Of a stretch of 64,000 nt of DNA, positions 41,674 through 54,005 are shown piece after piece (within the stretch, counting starts at the first letter, position 1; each line of letters begins with the position of its first letter). Made by a program: the position numbers and the translations under genes. Source of the DNA: Zea mays (Eukaryota > Streptophyta > Magnoliopsida > Poales > Poaceae); NCBI RefSeq assembly GCF_902167145.1, contig NC_050097.1, forward strand, positions 40,594,095-40,658,094. Reading direction: 5' to 3'. The notes beneath the pieces were generated by a model. The model searched no databases. It had not been told where the DNA came from and saw only the letters and a list, made by a program, of their open reading frames with translations.

Positions 41674-44600
41674 TGTAACACCCCAGGTGTTTATATTCCG
41701 CTCGGCAACAAGTATGGATTTAAGCATGAAATATCAGTGGATAAAACAGATACTAAAATTTAATCATTTTCGCCTATTGCGATTTTAATATCGCATCTGT
41801 TTCGTCTATCGCGGGTGCGACGTCGTTTTTGTTTTTATTCGTCCGGGCTCTTCCTAAATTTTTCGTGATGTTCGGAACCTAGTTATTCCAAAAATCGGTG
41901 CGTCCGGTGATTATTTAAAACTCATCGCTCGAAATCGGAAGCCCGACCCACTCGAATAATTTTATCCATAAACAAATTTATTTAGAACTCGACGAAAGAA
42001 GTTTTCGGAACAAATTACTAGAGCCAGGATCAGTTTAATCCTATTCGTCTCATTTATCGTCACTAGTAAAATTTTGGTCCGATTAAATTAGACCACGTCT
42101 AAATCATAATACCAAAACCCGAACGTCTAAAATTTGTTTCGCCAAAATAAATAAGATTAAGATGAATCCGATTTGATTTCGATTAAAACAAACCATGTCA
42201 CATGTATTATCGATCATTTAGTTGTAGCTAAAAATCTCGATCAAAAAATATCTATGATTTCTATAAAAAAAAGAAGGAAAAGAAAAATAAATTAAAAATC
42301 TACGGATTCTATCTTATCCACCCGCCGCCCCTACCCCTTGATTTTTTTTTTCATCCGCCGCTCAGCTAACAAATAAAATCCTGCCGGCTCCCTTCCCTGC
42401 GCGCGCATCTTCTTCCCCTGCTCCCTCTGCTCTCTCTCTCTCCCTTGTCTTCTCCCCTTGTCGCGGCCTCCCAGCTCACCGCGCAGCTCCTCCCTCGTCT
42501 CGTTCAGCTCGGATTTCTCTGTTCCCATGGCGCCGCGTCTTCCTCTCTGCCCCAGTCCGGCTCCAAGTACCGCGCTCCCTGCTCCAAGCTCGCCGTGGAG
42601 CTCCCCTGCAGTGCCCTGCTCGCCACTGTCTCCCTGCTCGTCTCCCATGGTGGCCGAGCTCCAGCGCCGCGCCCATGCTCAGCGCCCAGGCTATGGCCGC
42701 GGCTCTCTCCGGCTCGCTCTCTCTCCCATGGCGCTCGAGCGTCCTGCACTATGTTCGCTGTCGCAAGCCGCGACCCTAGCCATGGATCTCCTCCCACACG
42801 CGCGCTCGCCTTCTCTGCTCCAGCGCGCCAGCCCCAACTCCCAACGCCGCTCTCTTCCTCCAGCGCATCTTCTTCCCAGCGCCCCAGCCCCTGCTTGGAG
42901 GTCTCTGGTGCCGCGCCCCATCTCTAATATATGGCGCTTGGCTGCCCAGCTTCCTGCTGCCGCTCCCCATGTCCGAGCGCCCCACTCAACTCCCATGGCG
43001 TCCATCTTCCTGAGCTCGCCCCTTTCCCTTACTGTGCTGCTCGTCGTGCCCTGCGCGCTTCTCTGCGTGCCGCGCGTCCTGTCTCTCTGGTGCTCTTCTC
43101 CAGCTCGCCCATGGTGGCGCGCGCTGCTCCCCTGAGCTCTCCCCTGCGCACCCGGCCTCCAACTTTCCTCCCATAGCGCCCTGCTTTGTTTACTGCTCGT
43201 CGCGCGCTTGGAATCCTTGCTGGCGCTCAGCTCCGCCGTGCGCAAATGTGGTTCCGTCGCCAAGCCACCGTCTCGATCTTGCTGTGCAGGCTGTTGTGTT
43301 GTCTCTGTCGGTCTGCTCGCCGTGGCATAGTCGTGGAACTTCCTCGGCGCCGCGCGCGTCAGATTGTTGGGTCGCGTCCTGCTCGGCTCTCATGCCGTTG
43401 ATTTTGGCTCCGGTGCGGGCTCTTCTCTGGTGCTCGTCGGCTTCGCCGTCGTTGTCGTGACCGCGAGTCCTATTGTTTCCCTGCGCCGGTCTCTGCCTGT
43501 GCTCGAGCCATACCATTGGTACCCTCACCGTGGAACTGTTCGTCACCATGCTCGACAAGCTCTAGTCGTGCGCACGAATTTTCTTCGCTTGGCCTTAATT
43601 CTCATCGCGTCGTCAATTCCGTTGGTTAGCGTCGTTCGTCGTCGCGTCGTGTGTGCTCGTCCTCGCCAAGATCTGGCCCTACGAGCTCCACACGTCTTGG
43701 CTGCGCTCGCCGTGTCCTCCGTAAATATTTTCGCCTAGCTGCGCGGACCTCGCCGTTGTTTTGGTCGTCGATGCCATGCAACCACCCACGCGTGGTTGTC
43801 CTCACGGACACCGCTTCACACCATCACCCTGTCTTTACCATCCGTAGTGTCGTCATCGAAATGTCTTAGCTGCAACACCAGCGCCCTCGACCATGCCCAA
43901 AGCTCTATATTGGATTTGTCAGCGTGCTACTCGTCCGCTGGCTACTCATCATCGACTCTCGGCACCACAAGCTTATTTTCCCTTGTGCACATCTCCCCAG
44001 ACCTTGTCTCATCACGCGTATGTGTTATCGATCTCATCGTTGTTTCGTGCATCCTCAAGAAATACAAAGCGTCGGGTGAAGACGAAGCTAGCAGCGTGAT
44101 GTTCACCAAGTGCGCAACAAAAAGCTCGAACAAGTCGTCAATCGTCATCCTCGTCTACGCCAAGCCCCCAAGCCGTGAAGACACTCTGGTGCTGGCCACA
44201 CATCACTAGCTCGACAAAAAGGAATCCCATAGATATTCGATCAAGAATGGAAACTATATGCCTCGCTCGCCAGACGTGTATAATCAACGGCGTCAACCGG
44301 AACCGTCGTCGTGCTTGCGACTATCGCGTCGAATCAGTCAGGGTAAGTTGATTCGTATCCCCGTTAACTAGGTCTATAAATAAATTAAATAGAATTGTTG
44401 GTCACAATAAATGTTATTAATTTAGCATGCGTATATTGTGATGATTGATTTAGATAAATAGGTAAATCAAGTAATTAAGATACATAGTTTAAAGAGTTAA
44501 TAAAAAGCTAGGAATAAAAATAGATATTCTAGTGTTATTATGTCAATTTGATTAATGAATGTAGTCGATGCCCTGCTGTGATATCCATGGTGCTTAATAC

Positions 44601-46310
44601 TTGGTTTTAAGTGTTTCATCCTTTTTAGTGTAGATTATCTATATTATACTCGTTATACTTGTGCTCATACATGTGCATCGTGCATCTCATGAGGTACGAT
44701 AAATAATCACGTGATGCGAAAGACAATCCAAGTCGACCCCAAGCACGGGCTAATCCACAGGATGAAGCTGATGGACCAACCTGAAGATGGTTAAATCAAG
44801 CAAGTGCACGGTCGAGGGATACTCGTCAAGCGGACATCGCCTAACAAACACTAACCTAGTGTTATTCAGGCAAGCCCCGATGCATTTGCCACCTCCTTGT
44901 GTTTTAAAATCTTTATCACCTTGTTTGATGCATTAGGTGATAGGAGTTGCGTGCTAAACCGTTGATGCATTCCCTTCCTTGAAAATTGATTACCCTTCCT
45001 TGATACCCGTTTTGAAAAGAATTTTTGATGCTTAGCCTTGCTTTAGTAAACAAAAATGTTTTGTTTTTAAACAAAAGTGATGCTTGAGTGGGTGGGATTG
45101 TTTTCAAAAATAAAACTTGATGGTAGATCCATCATGGCCGTGATGGGTTCAACATCGAAAAAGATGTACCTCTGCCAGATACCAAACTTTGGGTTGAAAA
45201 TAATAAAGCTGAGACCGGGCGGTTGACTTGCACGAGAAAGGAGTCTCGATGTAGTGTCTACGTCTGAGTCGATTAAGGACTGTCTCGATGTAGGCCTGCT
45301 GACCGAGGACCCTTTAACTGGTCACATGCCTCGTCATGGGTAAGCTTTGCCTCGGGCAGACTAATACCAGAATAAGATAAACACGCAATGAGAGTGGAGA
45401 GATGGCGAGAGTAGCGTGTACCCTCCGTGGCAAGAGGCTGGACGATGGTGTATCTGTGCTCTCGGTTGACGTGAACCTGATCTGGTCTTAAGAACCCCGG
45501 TGGTGAGTTGACATATGCAAGGGTTAAGTGCTACATATGTCGTGTGATTGGAGATCCTCAGCTGAGTATAATCGATTCGGATCGCCGTACCTTCACGGTT
45601 ATGAAGACTTGGTCACTGACTTACACGTAGCATTCCAGTGAACTTAAAGGGTTGATAAGAAATTGGCTAGTGCAGGTCAAGTGATTGAACTAGGGTAGAA
45701 AGAACTCTAGATGCAGGTAACTTTACTTAACCTGATAAGTAAAAATGGATTTTAAGGATCCACTCATAGTAAGCTTTTTAGCAAAACAGAGTCTTTGATT
45801 CTTGATAAGCCATTCCTTGAATCCTTTTAGAGCCAGCATACCCTTGTGAGTCTTTTCTTTAGTCGGGTAAGTCTTGCTGAGTAATTCCGTACTCAGGGTT
45901 TTATTCCTTATTGTTTTTTAGGCTCTAACCTTGTGCTGTTGTTGATGGTGTTAAGTGCCGGTGGGCTCGGCCTTCTTATAAGTCTAAGTAACTCTTCTAT
46001 ACTTCTTATTGAGGATGGTCACTTGAGCTAGCATATATTTCAAACTTATACTTTTGTAATCACTCCGATAAAAATTATGTAAAATTTTTGTAACCTGTAA
46101 AATTTGGTAATAAGATTTCCGCTGCAAAAATGTTGATATGTGTGATTTGTGTTAGTTAATCTTGGGGTCCTGGTTGTAAGTGGTTTATCCGATGTCCTTG
46201 GGGCAATCAGACAGATCCTGTTAAGTTATCTAGTGCACATGCATAGCCGTCTGAGTCTTTGGGACAAGAACAAGTGCATGTGGGCCCAATAACTTGGAGG
46301 TTCTGCCGCA
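41674..46310 (+). repeat. 5' LTR of long-LTR element (4637 bp)
   Basis: Starts TGTAACACCCCAGG and ends GGTTCTGCCGCA. A GC-rich block (about 42380-43740) lies between A/T-rich flanks. Over the first ~200 aligned bases it differs from the 3' LTR at 8 positions, mostly transitions. Confidence 0.9.
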
Positions 46311-46313
46311 GGC

Positions 46314-46325
46314 TGGTATCGGAGC
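46314..46325 (+). promoter_or_regulatory. Primer binding site of long-LTR element
   Basis: TGGTATCGGAGC, 3 nt after the LTR. It has one mismatch (A to G) to the initiator tRNA-Met complement. Confidence 0.75.
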
Positions 46326-48922
46326 AGGATTAAGTATATACGGTCACATTCGTGTTTTCAAAACAAAAGTTTTGGTTTTGAAAAACCTATTTTCAACTAA
46401 ACACATTGTTTGGCTTTGAAAAACAGTTTTGAAAAACTATAATGCTAGCGACATCCTCTGTTAAGCCATAAACTAAGGACTATCAGATGGCTTAGTTCAA
46501 AACCACTAACCCACAACCGGGGGGATTGCATACATGTGTAATGTTTCTTTTGAGGCCATTCAGTTTTGAATGGATCGACGCTCAGGTAAGGTGAGATGTG
46601 AGAGCATGACCGAACAAACGTCGGCCTAGGGAAGTGTTTAATTGTGGCGCTTGATTATATACATGTTTTACATATGTATATATGAAGGCTGCGATGTGGA
46701 GTAATTACTTTTCTAGGAATTTAGTACCCCATGGATGTGTATGGGTATGCAGACATGGGAATACTGAGAAGTGTAATGTACTTGTAACGACGCACCTACA
46801 CTCAGGTAAGAAGGTGAGTTACTATAATGAGTTGCCCTATGGTTAAAGTGTGGCAACGGTGCCTATGCGTGGCTCGACGCTTAATGATGAGCTGGCCTCC
46901 ATATAGCAATATATAGAGTATAAACTGTGATAAACTGTCATGTGTGACTTGCATCATTGGGAAATTGGGCTGTGATGGATTTTTCTGCAGGTACACTAAC
47001 CTCGAAAACGTATGTGTAGTTGACGACTAGCAAAATACCGTGAGAGTCATAAGTATGCCACCGAGATAGAACGCTATCGCCACAGTAGTTTGGAAAAAAT
47101 TTGTGAGGACGTATAGGACGAGCATGCATCCTGATTGTTGCATTATGTTTGTCACCTATACACCCAAAATGCTTCTCTCATCTTTATTCCAGTAATCAGT
47201 GATTGTAGATAATGCAGTGTATTGCTGTATTATAAACTTCGATGAAATAGCTGTCCTCCAATGTTTAGGTAATATGTTTAGGTGTTATACGTGTTTGCCT
47301 TGTATTGGAGGTGCCGATAGAAGGTTGGTAACTTGTTTGCTTAAAATCCAAAACCTAGGCCATGTTCTTATTTAGTGAACCATGACCCAAAAATTTAAAT
47401 TTTTCGTTATCCCTCCATGACCAAACTCATACAAATTTAGGTTATGGCCATACCTTGTTCATTTCATCGGGCCGTGATCTGTTTGGCTCTCTACTTGTAA
47501 CCATCCTTATAGGTGGAGTATCTCTTTGTACATTGTCACCCTTGACCAATTCATTTGTGTCGCGTGAGGTTTCTTATTGGTTATGTCTGATAATGGTGTT
47601 ATGACTAAAACTAGTGGTGCCGTGACGAAATCGAGGGTCTTCCGTGTGTGCGCACATGGTTGCGCTACTCGGCACATGCTAGTATCACAGTTAGTAGTCA
47701 TAATCCATTATGAGGTTATATCAATAGGTTATCTTCCGTAGACCTCTTCCTTGAAACAATTTCTATGTTGTTTGTGAAGTGATCAAGCAACATCTATCAT
47801 CTCTATTGGATCAAAAGGGCATACCACTTTCATGTGTGGTCTTATTAGTGACTACTCATACACGTTCCCTTTACATCCTTTGTGTAAAGGTGAAGCCTTG
47901 GAGCTTTTTAGTGTTGGAAAGCAACTGATTAGCTCTCAAATTGGATTTCCCCTGCTGCTAAGATGCAGGAGTTTGTTCATTCGCTTTCTTATTCAATCCA
48001 TGTATTCCCTAACCAAGTGGATAATGTGTCTCTCATAAAAAAAGAAATGGATGAACAATCTGACCATATGGATTTCTACCCAAATGCATGACTGTTGCTA
48101 GCAAATGTGAATTCTCAACCCTTGGCTTACCGATGGTACTGAGAGGACTTACCCAATGTCAAAAGTAGTTCAACAAGTTGGTTTTACTAACTTGTAACTG
48201 CCCAATGAACAAAGGTTGAGTTTAGAGATCGATTTGTCGAGTTATCTAAACTCACTTTGGCACAAACCATCCTGAGAAAGTATTACAAAAACCAAGTTAA
48301 TTCGACCAATAACTACCTAATCATCGTTCTAGTCATGCCTCGATCGCCTCACGTGTGCTTTTCCAGCATGTGTGATCAAAGTCGAGCCATGATTAGTGCT
48401 GGATAAAATGGATTGGTTGCGAAGGCCGCATCTGCAGACCCCTCCGCTGGTGATTCTATCGAATCTATACCATCTTTCGTGGACTTGAATTCTCGGGTTA
48501 ACCACATGTTAACCGCGACAGTACTCGACATCCACATCCGTCTCGTTTACCATGAATTTATCATGACCACTTGTTGGTAAACCTACTTTTATGTGTTTTA
48601 CCCAAGATGGTGCATCTGATTCTGTTTGGGTAAAATCGCGTATTTGCCGCTCGCTTAACAGACTCAGATAGTACAGTGTCATCAGAAAAAGCAAACTGCA
48701 CATATGGAACCTTATGTGTTCCTCTGGCAGATATCATCTCTATTGGTGGACATTTCTAGATTAGCCTAAGGCGATACATGTTATGTCCGCTAGAGAAACA
48801 ACATCCTGAGACACTCGCCTTTAATTGGAAATATCTCATGATTATCGCTGATATGGACATGAGTTACATGCTGCTTTACTCTTAGAAGTCTTTCGTTCCG
48901 AATCTCGGGACGAGATTCTTTT
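46326..48922 (+). other. Non-coding interior of long-LTR element
   Basis: About 2.6 kb without any frame longer than ~70 codons or any retroelement protein motif on either strand. Apart from the primer site and purine tract I recognise nothing. It may carry packaging or dimerisation signals in place of genes. Confidence 0.7.
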
Positions 48923-48934
48923 AAGGGGGAGGGC
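48923..48934 (+). promoter_or_regulatory. Polypurine tract of long-LTR element
   Basis: AAGGGGGAGGGC immediately precedes the 3' LTR at 48935. Confidence 0.8.
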
Positions 48935-51900
48935 TGTAACACCCCATGTGTTTATATTCCGCTCGACAACGAGTATGGATTTAAGCACGAAATATCAATG
49001 GATAAAACAGATACAAAAATTTAATCATTTTCGCCTATTGCGATTTTAATATCGCATCTGTTTCGTCTGTCGCGGGTGCGACGTCGTTTTTGTTTTTATT
49101 CGTCCAGGCTCTTCCTAAATTTTCGTGATGTTCGGAACCTAGTTATTCCGAAAATCGGTACGTCCGGTGATTATTTAAAACTGATCGCTCGCGCGAATAC
49201 GAAATCGGAAGCCCGACCCACTCGAATAATTTTATCCACAAACAAATTTATTTAGAACTCGACGAAAGAAGTTTTCAGAACAAATCACTAGAGCCGGGAT
49301 CAGTTTAATCCTATTCGTCTCATTTATCGTCACCAGTAAAATTTTGGTCCGACTAAATTAGACCACGTCCAAATCATAATACCAAAACCCGGACGTCTGA
49401 AATTTGTTTCGCCAAAATAAATAAGATTCAGATGAATCCGATTTAGTTTCGATTAAAACAAACCATGTCGCAAGTATTATCGATCATTTAGTTATAGCTA
49501 AAAATCTCGATCTAAAAATATCTATGATTTCTGTAAAAAAAAGAAGGAAAAGAAAAATAAAATAAAAATCTACGGATTCTATCTTATCCACCCGCCGCCC
49601 CTACCCCTTGATTTTTTTCATCCGCCGCTCAGCTAACAAAGAAAATCCTGCCGCCTCCCTTCCTATCTCCTGCGCGCGCATCTTCTTCCCCTGCTCCCTC
49701 TGCTCTCTCTCTCCCTCGTCTTCTCCCCTTGCCATGGCCTCCCAGCTCACCGCGCAGCTCCTGCGCGTCTGTTCCTTGGCCAGCACGCAGCATTGAGTTC
49801 GCCAAGCTCCTCCCTCGTCTCCATGGCTGTGCACTTGTTCAGCTCGGATTTCCCTGTTCCCATGGCGCCGCGTCTTCCTCTCTACCCCAGTCCGGCTCCA
49901 AGTACCGCGCTCCCTGCTCCAAGCTCGCCGCGGAGCTCCCCTGCAGCGCCCTGCTCGCCCCTGTCTCCCTGCTCGTCTCCCATGGTGGCCGAGCTCCAGC
50001 GCCGCGCCCATGCTCAGCGCCTAGGCTATGGCCGCGGCTCTCTCCGGCTCGCTCTCTCTCCCATGGCCCTCGAGCGCTCTGCGCTCTGTTCGCTGTCGCA
50101 AGCCATGACCCCAGCCATGGATCTCCTCCCACACGCGCGCTCGCCTTCTCTGCTCCAGCGCGCCAGCCCCATCTCCCAACGCCGCTCTCTTCCTCCAGCG
50201 CATCTTCTTCCTAGCGCCCCAGCCCCTGCTCGGAGGCCTCTGGTGCCGCGCCCCATCTCTAATGGCGCTTGGCTGCCCAGCTTCCTGCTGCCGCTCCCCA
50301 TGTCCGAGCGCCCCACTCAACTCCCATGGCGTCCATCTTCCTGAGCTCGCCCCTTTCCCTTGCTGTGCTACTCGCCGTGCCCTGCGCGCTTCTCTGCGTG
50401 CCGCGCGTCCTGTCTATCTGGTGCTCTTCTCCAGCTCGCCCATGGTGGCGCGCGCTGCTCCCCTGAGCTCTCCCCTGCGCACCCGGCCTCCAACTTTCCT
50501 CCCATAGCGCCCTGCTTTGTTTACTGCTCGTCGCGCGCTTGGAATCCTTGCTGACGCTCAGCCCCACCGTGCACAAATGTGGTTCCGTCGCCAAGCCACC
50601 GTCTCAACCTTGCTGTGCAGGCCGTTGTGTTGTCTCTGTCGGTCTGCTCGCCGTGGCATAGTCGTGGAACTTCCTCGGCGCCGCGCGCGTCAGATCGTTG
50701 GGTCGCGTCCTGCTCGGCTCTCATGCCATTGATTTTGGCTCTGGTGTGGGCTCTTCTCTGGTGCTGGTCGGCCTCGCCGTCGTTGTTGTGACCGCGAGTC
50801 CTGTTGTCTCCCTGCGCCAATCTCTGCCTATGCTCGAGCCATGCCACTGGTACCCTTGCCGTGGAACTGTTCGTCACCATGCTCGACAAGCTCTAGTCGC
50901 GCACGCGAATTTTCTTCGCTTGGCCTTAATTCTCATCGCGTCGTCAATTCCGCCGGTTAGCGTCGTTCGTCATCGCGTCGTGTGTGCTCGTCCTCGCCAA
51001 GATCTGGCCCTGCGAGCTCCACACGCCTTGGCTGCGCTCACCGTGTCCTCCGTAAATATTTTCGCCTAGCCGCGCGGTCCTCGCCGTTGTTTTGGTCGTC
51101 GATGCCATGCAACCATCCATGCGTGGTTGTCCTCACGGACACCGCTTCACACCATCACCGTGTCTTTACTATCCGCGGTGTCGTCGTTGGGATGTCTTAG
51201 CTGCAACACCAGCGCCTCGACCGTGCCCAAAGCTCTATTTTGGATTTGTCAGCGTGCTACTCGTCCGCTGGCTCCTCGTCGTCGACTCTCGGCACCACAA
51301 GCTTATTTTCCCTTGTGCACATCTCCCTAGACCCTGTCTCATCACGTGTATGTGTTATCGATCTCGTCGTCGTTTCGTGCATCCTCAAGAAATACAAAGC
51401 GTCGGGTGAAGACGAAGCTAACAGCGTGATGTTCACCAAGTGCGCAACAAAAAGCTCGAACAAGTCATCAATCGTCATCCTCGTCTACACCAAGCCCCCA
51501 AGCCGTGAAGACACTCTGGTGCTGGCCACACATCACTAGCTCGACAAAAAGGAATCCCATGGATATTCGGTCAAGAATGGAAACTATGTGACTCGCTCGC
51601 TAGACGTATATAATCAACGGCGTCAACCGGAACCATCGTCGTGCTTGCGACTATCGTGTCGAATTAGTCAGGGTAAGTTGATTCGTATTCCCGTTAACTA
51701 GGTCTATATATAACTTAAATAGAATTGTTGGTCACAATAAATGTTATTAATTTAGCATGCGTATATTGTGATGATCGATTTAGATAAATATGTAAATCAA
51801 GTAATTAAGATACATAGTTTAAAGAGTTAATAAAAAGCTAGGAATAAAAATAGATATTCTAGTGTTATTATGTCAATTTGATTAATGAATGTAGTCGATG

Positions 51901-53640
51901 CCCTGCTGTGATATCCATGATGCTTAATACTTGGTTTTAAGTGTTTCATCCTTTTTAGTGTAGATTATCTATATTATACTCGTTATACTTGTGCTCATAC
52001 ATGTGCATCATGCATCTCATGAGGTACGATAAATAATCACGTGATGCAAAAGACAATCCAAGTCGACCCCAAGCGCGGGCTAATCCACAGGATGAAGCTG
52101 ATGGACCAACCTGAAGATGGTTAAATCAAGCAAGTGCGCGGTCGAGGGATACTCGTCAAGCAGAAATCGCCTAACAAACACTAACCTAGTGTTATTCAGG
52201 CAGGCCCCGGTGCATTTGCCACCTCCTTGTGTTTTGAAATCTTTATCACCCTGTTTGATGCATTAGGTGATAGGAGTTGCGTGCTAAACCGTTGATGCAT
52301 TCCCTTCCTTGAAAATTGATTACCCTTCCTTGATACCCGTTTTGAAAAGAAGTTTTGATGCTTAGCCTTGCTTTAGTAAACAAAAATGTTTTGTTTTTAA
52401 ACAAAAGTGATGCTTCAGTGGGTGGGATTGTTTTCAAAAATAAAACTTGATGGTGGATCCATCATGGCTGTGATGGGTTCAACATCGGAAAAGATGTACC
52501 TTTGCCAGGTACCAAACTTTAGGTTGAAAATAATAAAGCTGAGAACGGGCGGTTGACTTGCACGAGAAAGGAGTCTTGGTGTAGTGTCTCCGTCTGAGTC
52601 GATTAAGGACCGTCTCGATGTAGGCCTGCTGACTGAGGACCCTTTAACTGGTCACATGCCTCGTCATGGGTAAGCTTTGCCTTGGGCAGACTAATACCAG
52701 AATAAGATAACACGCAATGGGAGTGGAGAGATGGCGAGAGTAGTGTGTACCCTCCGTGGCAAGAGGCTGGACGGTGGTGTATCTGTGCTCTCTATTGGCG
52801 TGAACCTGATCTGGTGTTAAGAACCCCGGTGGCGAGTTGACATATGCAAGGGTTAAGTGCTACATATGTCGTGTGATTGGAGATCCTCAGCTGAGTATAA
52901 TCGATTCGGATCGCCGTACCTTCGCGGTTATGAAGACTTGGTCACTGACTTACACGTAGCATTCCAGTGAACTTAAAGGGTTGATAAGAAATTGGCTAGT
53001 GCAGGTCAAGTGATTGAACTAGGGTAGAAAGAACTCTAGATGCAGGTAACTTTACTTAACCTGATAAGTAAAAATGGATTTTAAGGATCCACTCATAGTA
53101 AGCTTTTCTACAAAACAGAGTCTTTGATTCTTGATAAGCCATTCCTTGAATCCTTTTAGAGCCAGCATACCCTTGAGAGTCTTTTCTTTAGTCGGGTAAG
53201 TCTTGCTGAGTAATTCCGTACTCAGGGTTTTATTCCTTGTTGTTTTTTAGGCTCTAACCTTGTGCTGCTGTTGATGGTGTTAAGTGCCGGTGGGCTCGGC
53301 CTTCTTATAAGTCTAAGTAACTCTTCTATACTTCTTATTGAGGATGGTCACTTGAGCTAGCATATATTTCAAACTTATACTTTTGTAATCACTCCGATAA
53401 AAATTATGTAAAATTTTTGTAACCTGTAAAATTTGGTAATAAGATTTCCGCTGCAAAAATGTTGATATGTGTGATTTGTGTTACTTAATCTTGCGGTCCT
53501 GGTTGTAAGTGGTTTATCCGATGTCCTTGGGGCAATCGGATAGATCTTGTTAAGTTATCTGGTGCACATGCATAGCCGTCTGAGGTCTTTGGGACAAGGA
53601 TAGGTGCATGTGGGCCCAATAACTTGGAGGTTCTGCCACA
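48935..53640 (+). repeat. 3' LTR of long-LTR element (4706 bp)
   Basis: Starts TGTAACACCCCATG and ends GGTTCTGCCACA. It is 69 bp longer than the 5' LTR, mainly from a ~58-bp indel near 49758-49840 in the GC-rich block. It is followed by the CATGC duplication. Confidence 0.9.
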
Positions 53641-53645
53641 CATGC

Positions 53646-54005
53646 AGACCTCTAGCGCGACGACGGAGGAAGAAGAGGAGAAGAGCTGAGGTGAGGTTTT
53701 CTGGTTGAAGATAGAAGCTGCGCGATGATTACGGAGGGGCATCGAGCAATGAGGACAGATATGCGAACAACATTTATTTAGGAAATGACGACGTGCAGCA
53801 CATAGGCACCAAGATATTTGCTTTTGCGGTAAAAAAATGGAGGGAAATACTTATTAGATCGATAGAAAATTTGGAGACAAAGATAAAATGGAGGGAAATA
53901 CTTATTAGATGAAATTAAAAGCTAGGAAGCTTTGCCGAATCTAACTTCCATACAAAACTCATTGATAAATCATGGGTCATAAATAAAATTTTTTTTAACT
54001 ATATG
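53646..54005 (-). other. CACTA-C leader/promoter region right of the nested element
   Basis: It continues the CACTA-C sequence broken at 41673. On the minus strand it is pyrimidine-rich (TCTTCTCCTCTTCTTCC) and could be the start of the leader. CTAAATAAAT near 53776-53785 is a weak TATA candidate. A 26-bp direct repeat (53834-53859 and 53885-53910) lies upstream. Confidence 0.4.

Larger units (their letters stand above)
41674..53640 (+). mobile_element. Long-LTR gypsy derivative (Tekay/Del-like LTRs, LARD-type), non-coding interior
   Basis: Two long LTRs (41674-46310 and 48935-53640) starting TGTAACACCCC and ending CTGCCRCA flank a 2,624-bp interior. CATGC is duplicated exactly (41669-41673 and 53641-53645), so it is one complete 11,967-bp insertion into CACTA-C. 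A primer site (46314) and polypurine tract (48923) are present. No gag, protease, RT, RNase H or integrase is readable. The phrase CGGGACGAGATTCTTTTAAGGGGGAGGG before the 3' LTR resembles that of Tekay/Del chromoviruses, so a non-autonomous derivative mobilised by such an element is likely. Confidence 0.88.
36110..54005 (-). mobile_element. CACTA-C transposon, left end and gene region (interrupted by the 12-kb long-LTR element)
   Basis: CACTACAAAAAACCC at 36110 is a classic CACTA terminus, preceded by TTC (36107-36109) as the likely 3-bp target site within copia B RT. Short GCAACG/CGTTGC subterminal repeats fill 36130-36460. Transposase-type exons lie on the minus strand (37759-40908). The element is interrupted at 41674-53645 and again at 54006; its right terminus is not in the window. 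Confidence 0.82.

Noticed and set aside
42458..43135. 225-codon frame in the 5' LTR of the long-LTR element (and 183-codon counterpart at 49793-50344)
   Set aside because: The frames lie in a GC-rich, stop-poor block where all frames on both strands are open. The two LTR copies diverge in frame after small indels, so there is no sign of protein conservation.
43190..43738. Other overlapping frames of 70-125 codons in the LTR GC-rich block
   Set aside because: Same reason: overlapping open frames on both strands, low-complexity composition, no recognisable domain.
47832..48038. 68-codon frame in the interior of the long-LTR element
   Set aside because: No similarity to retroelement proteins, no neighbours in frame; expected by chance in 2.6 kb.
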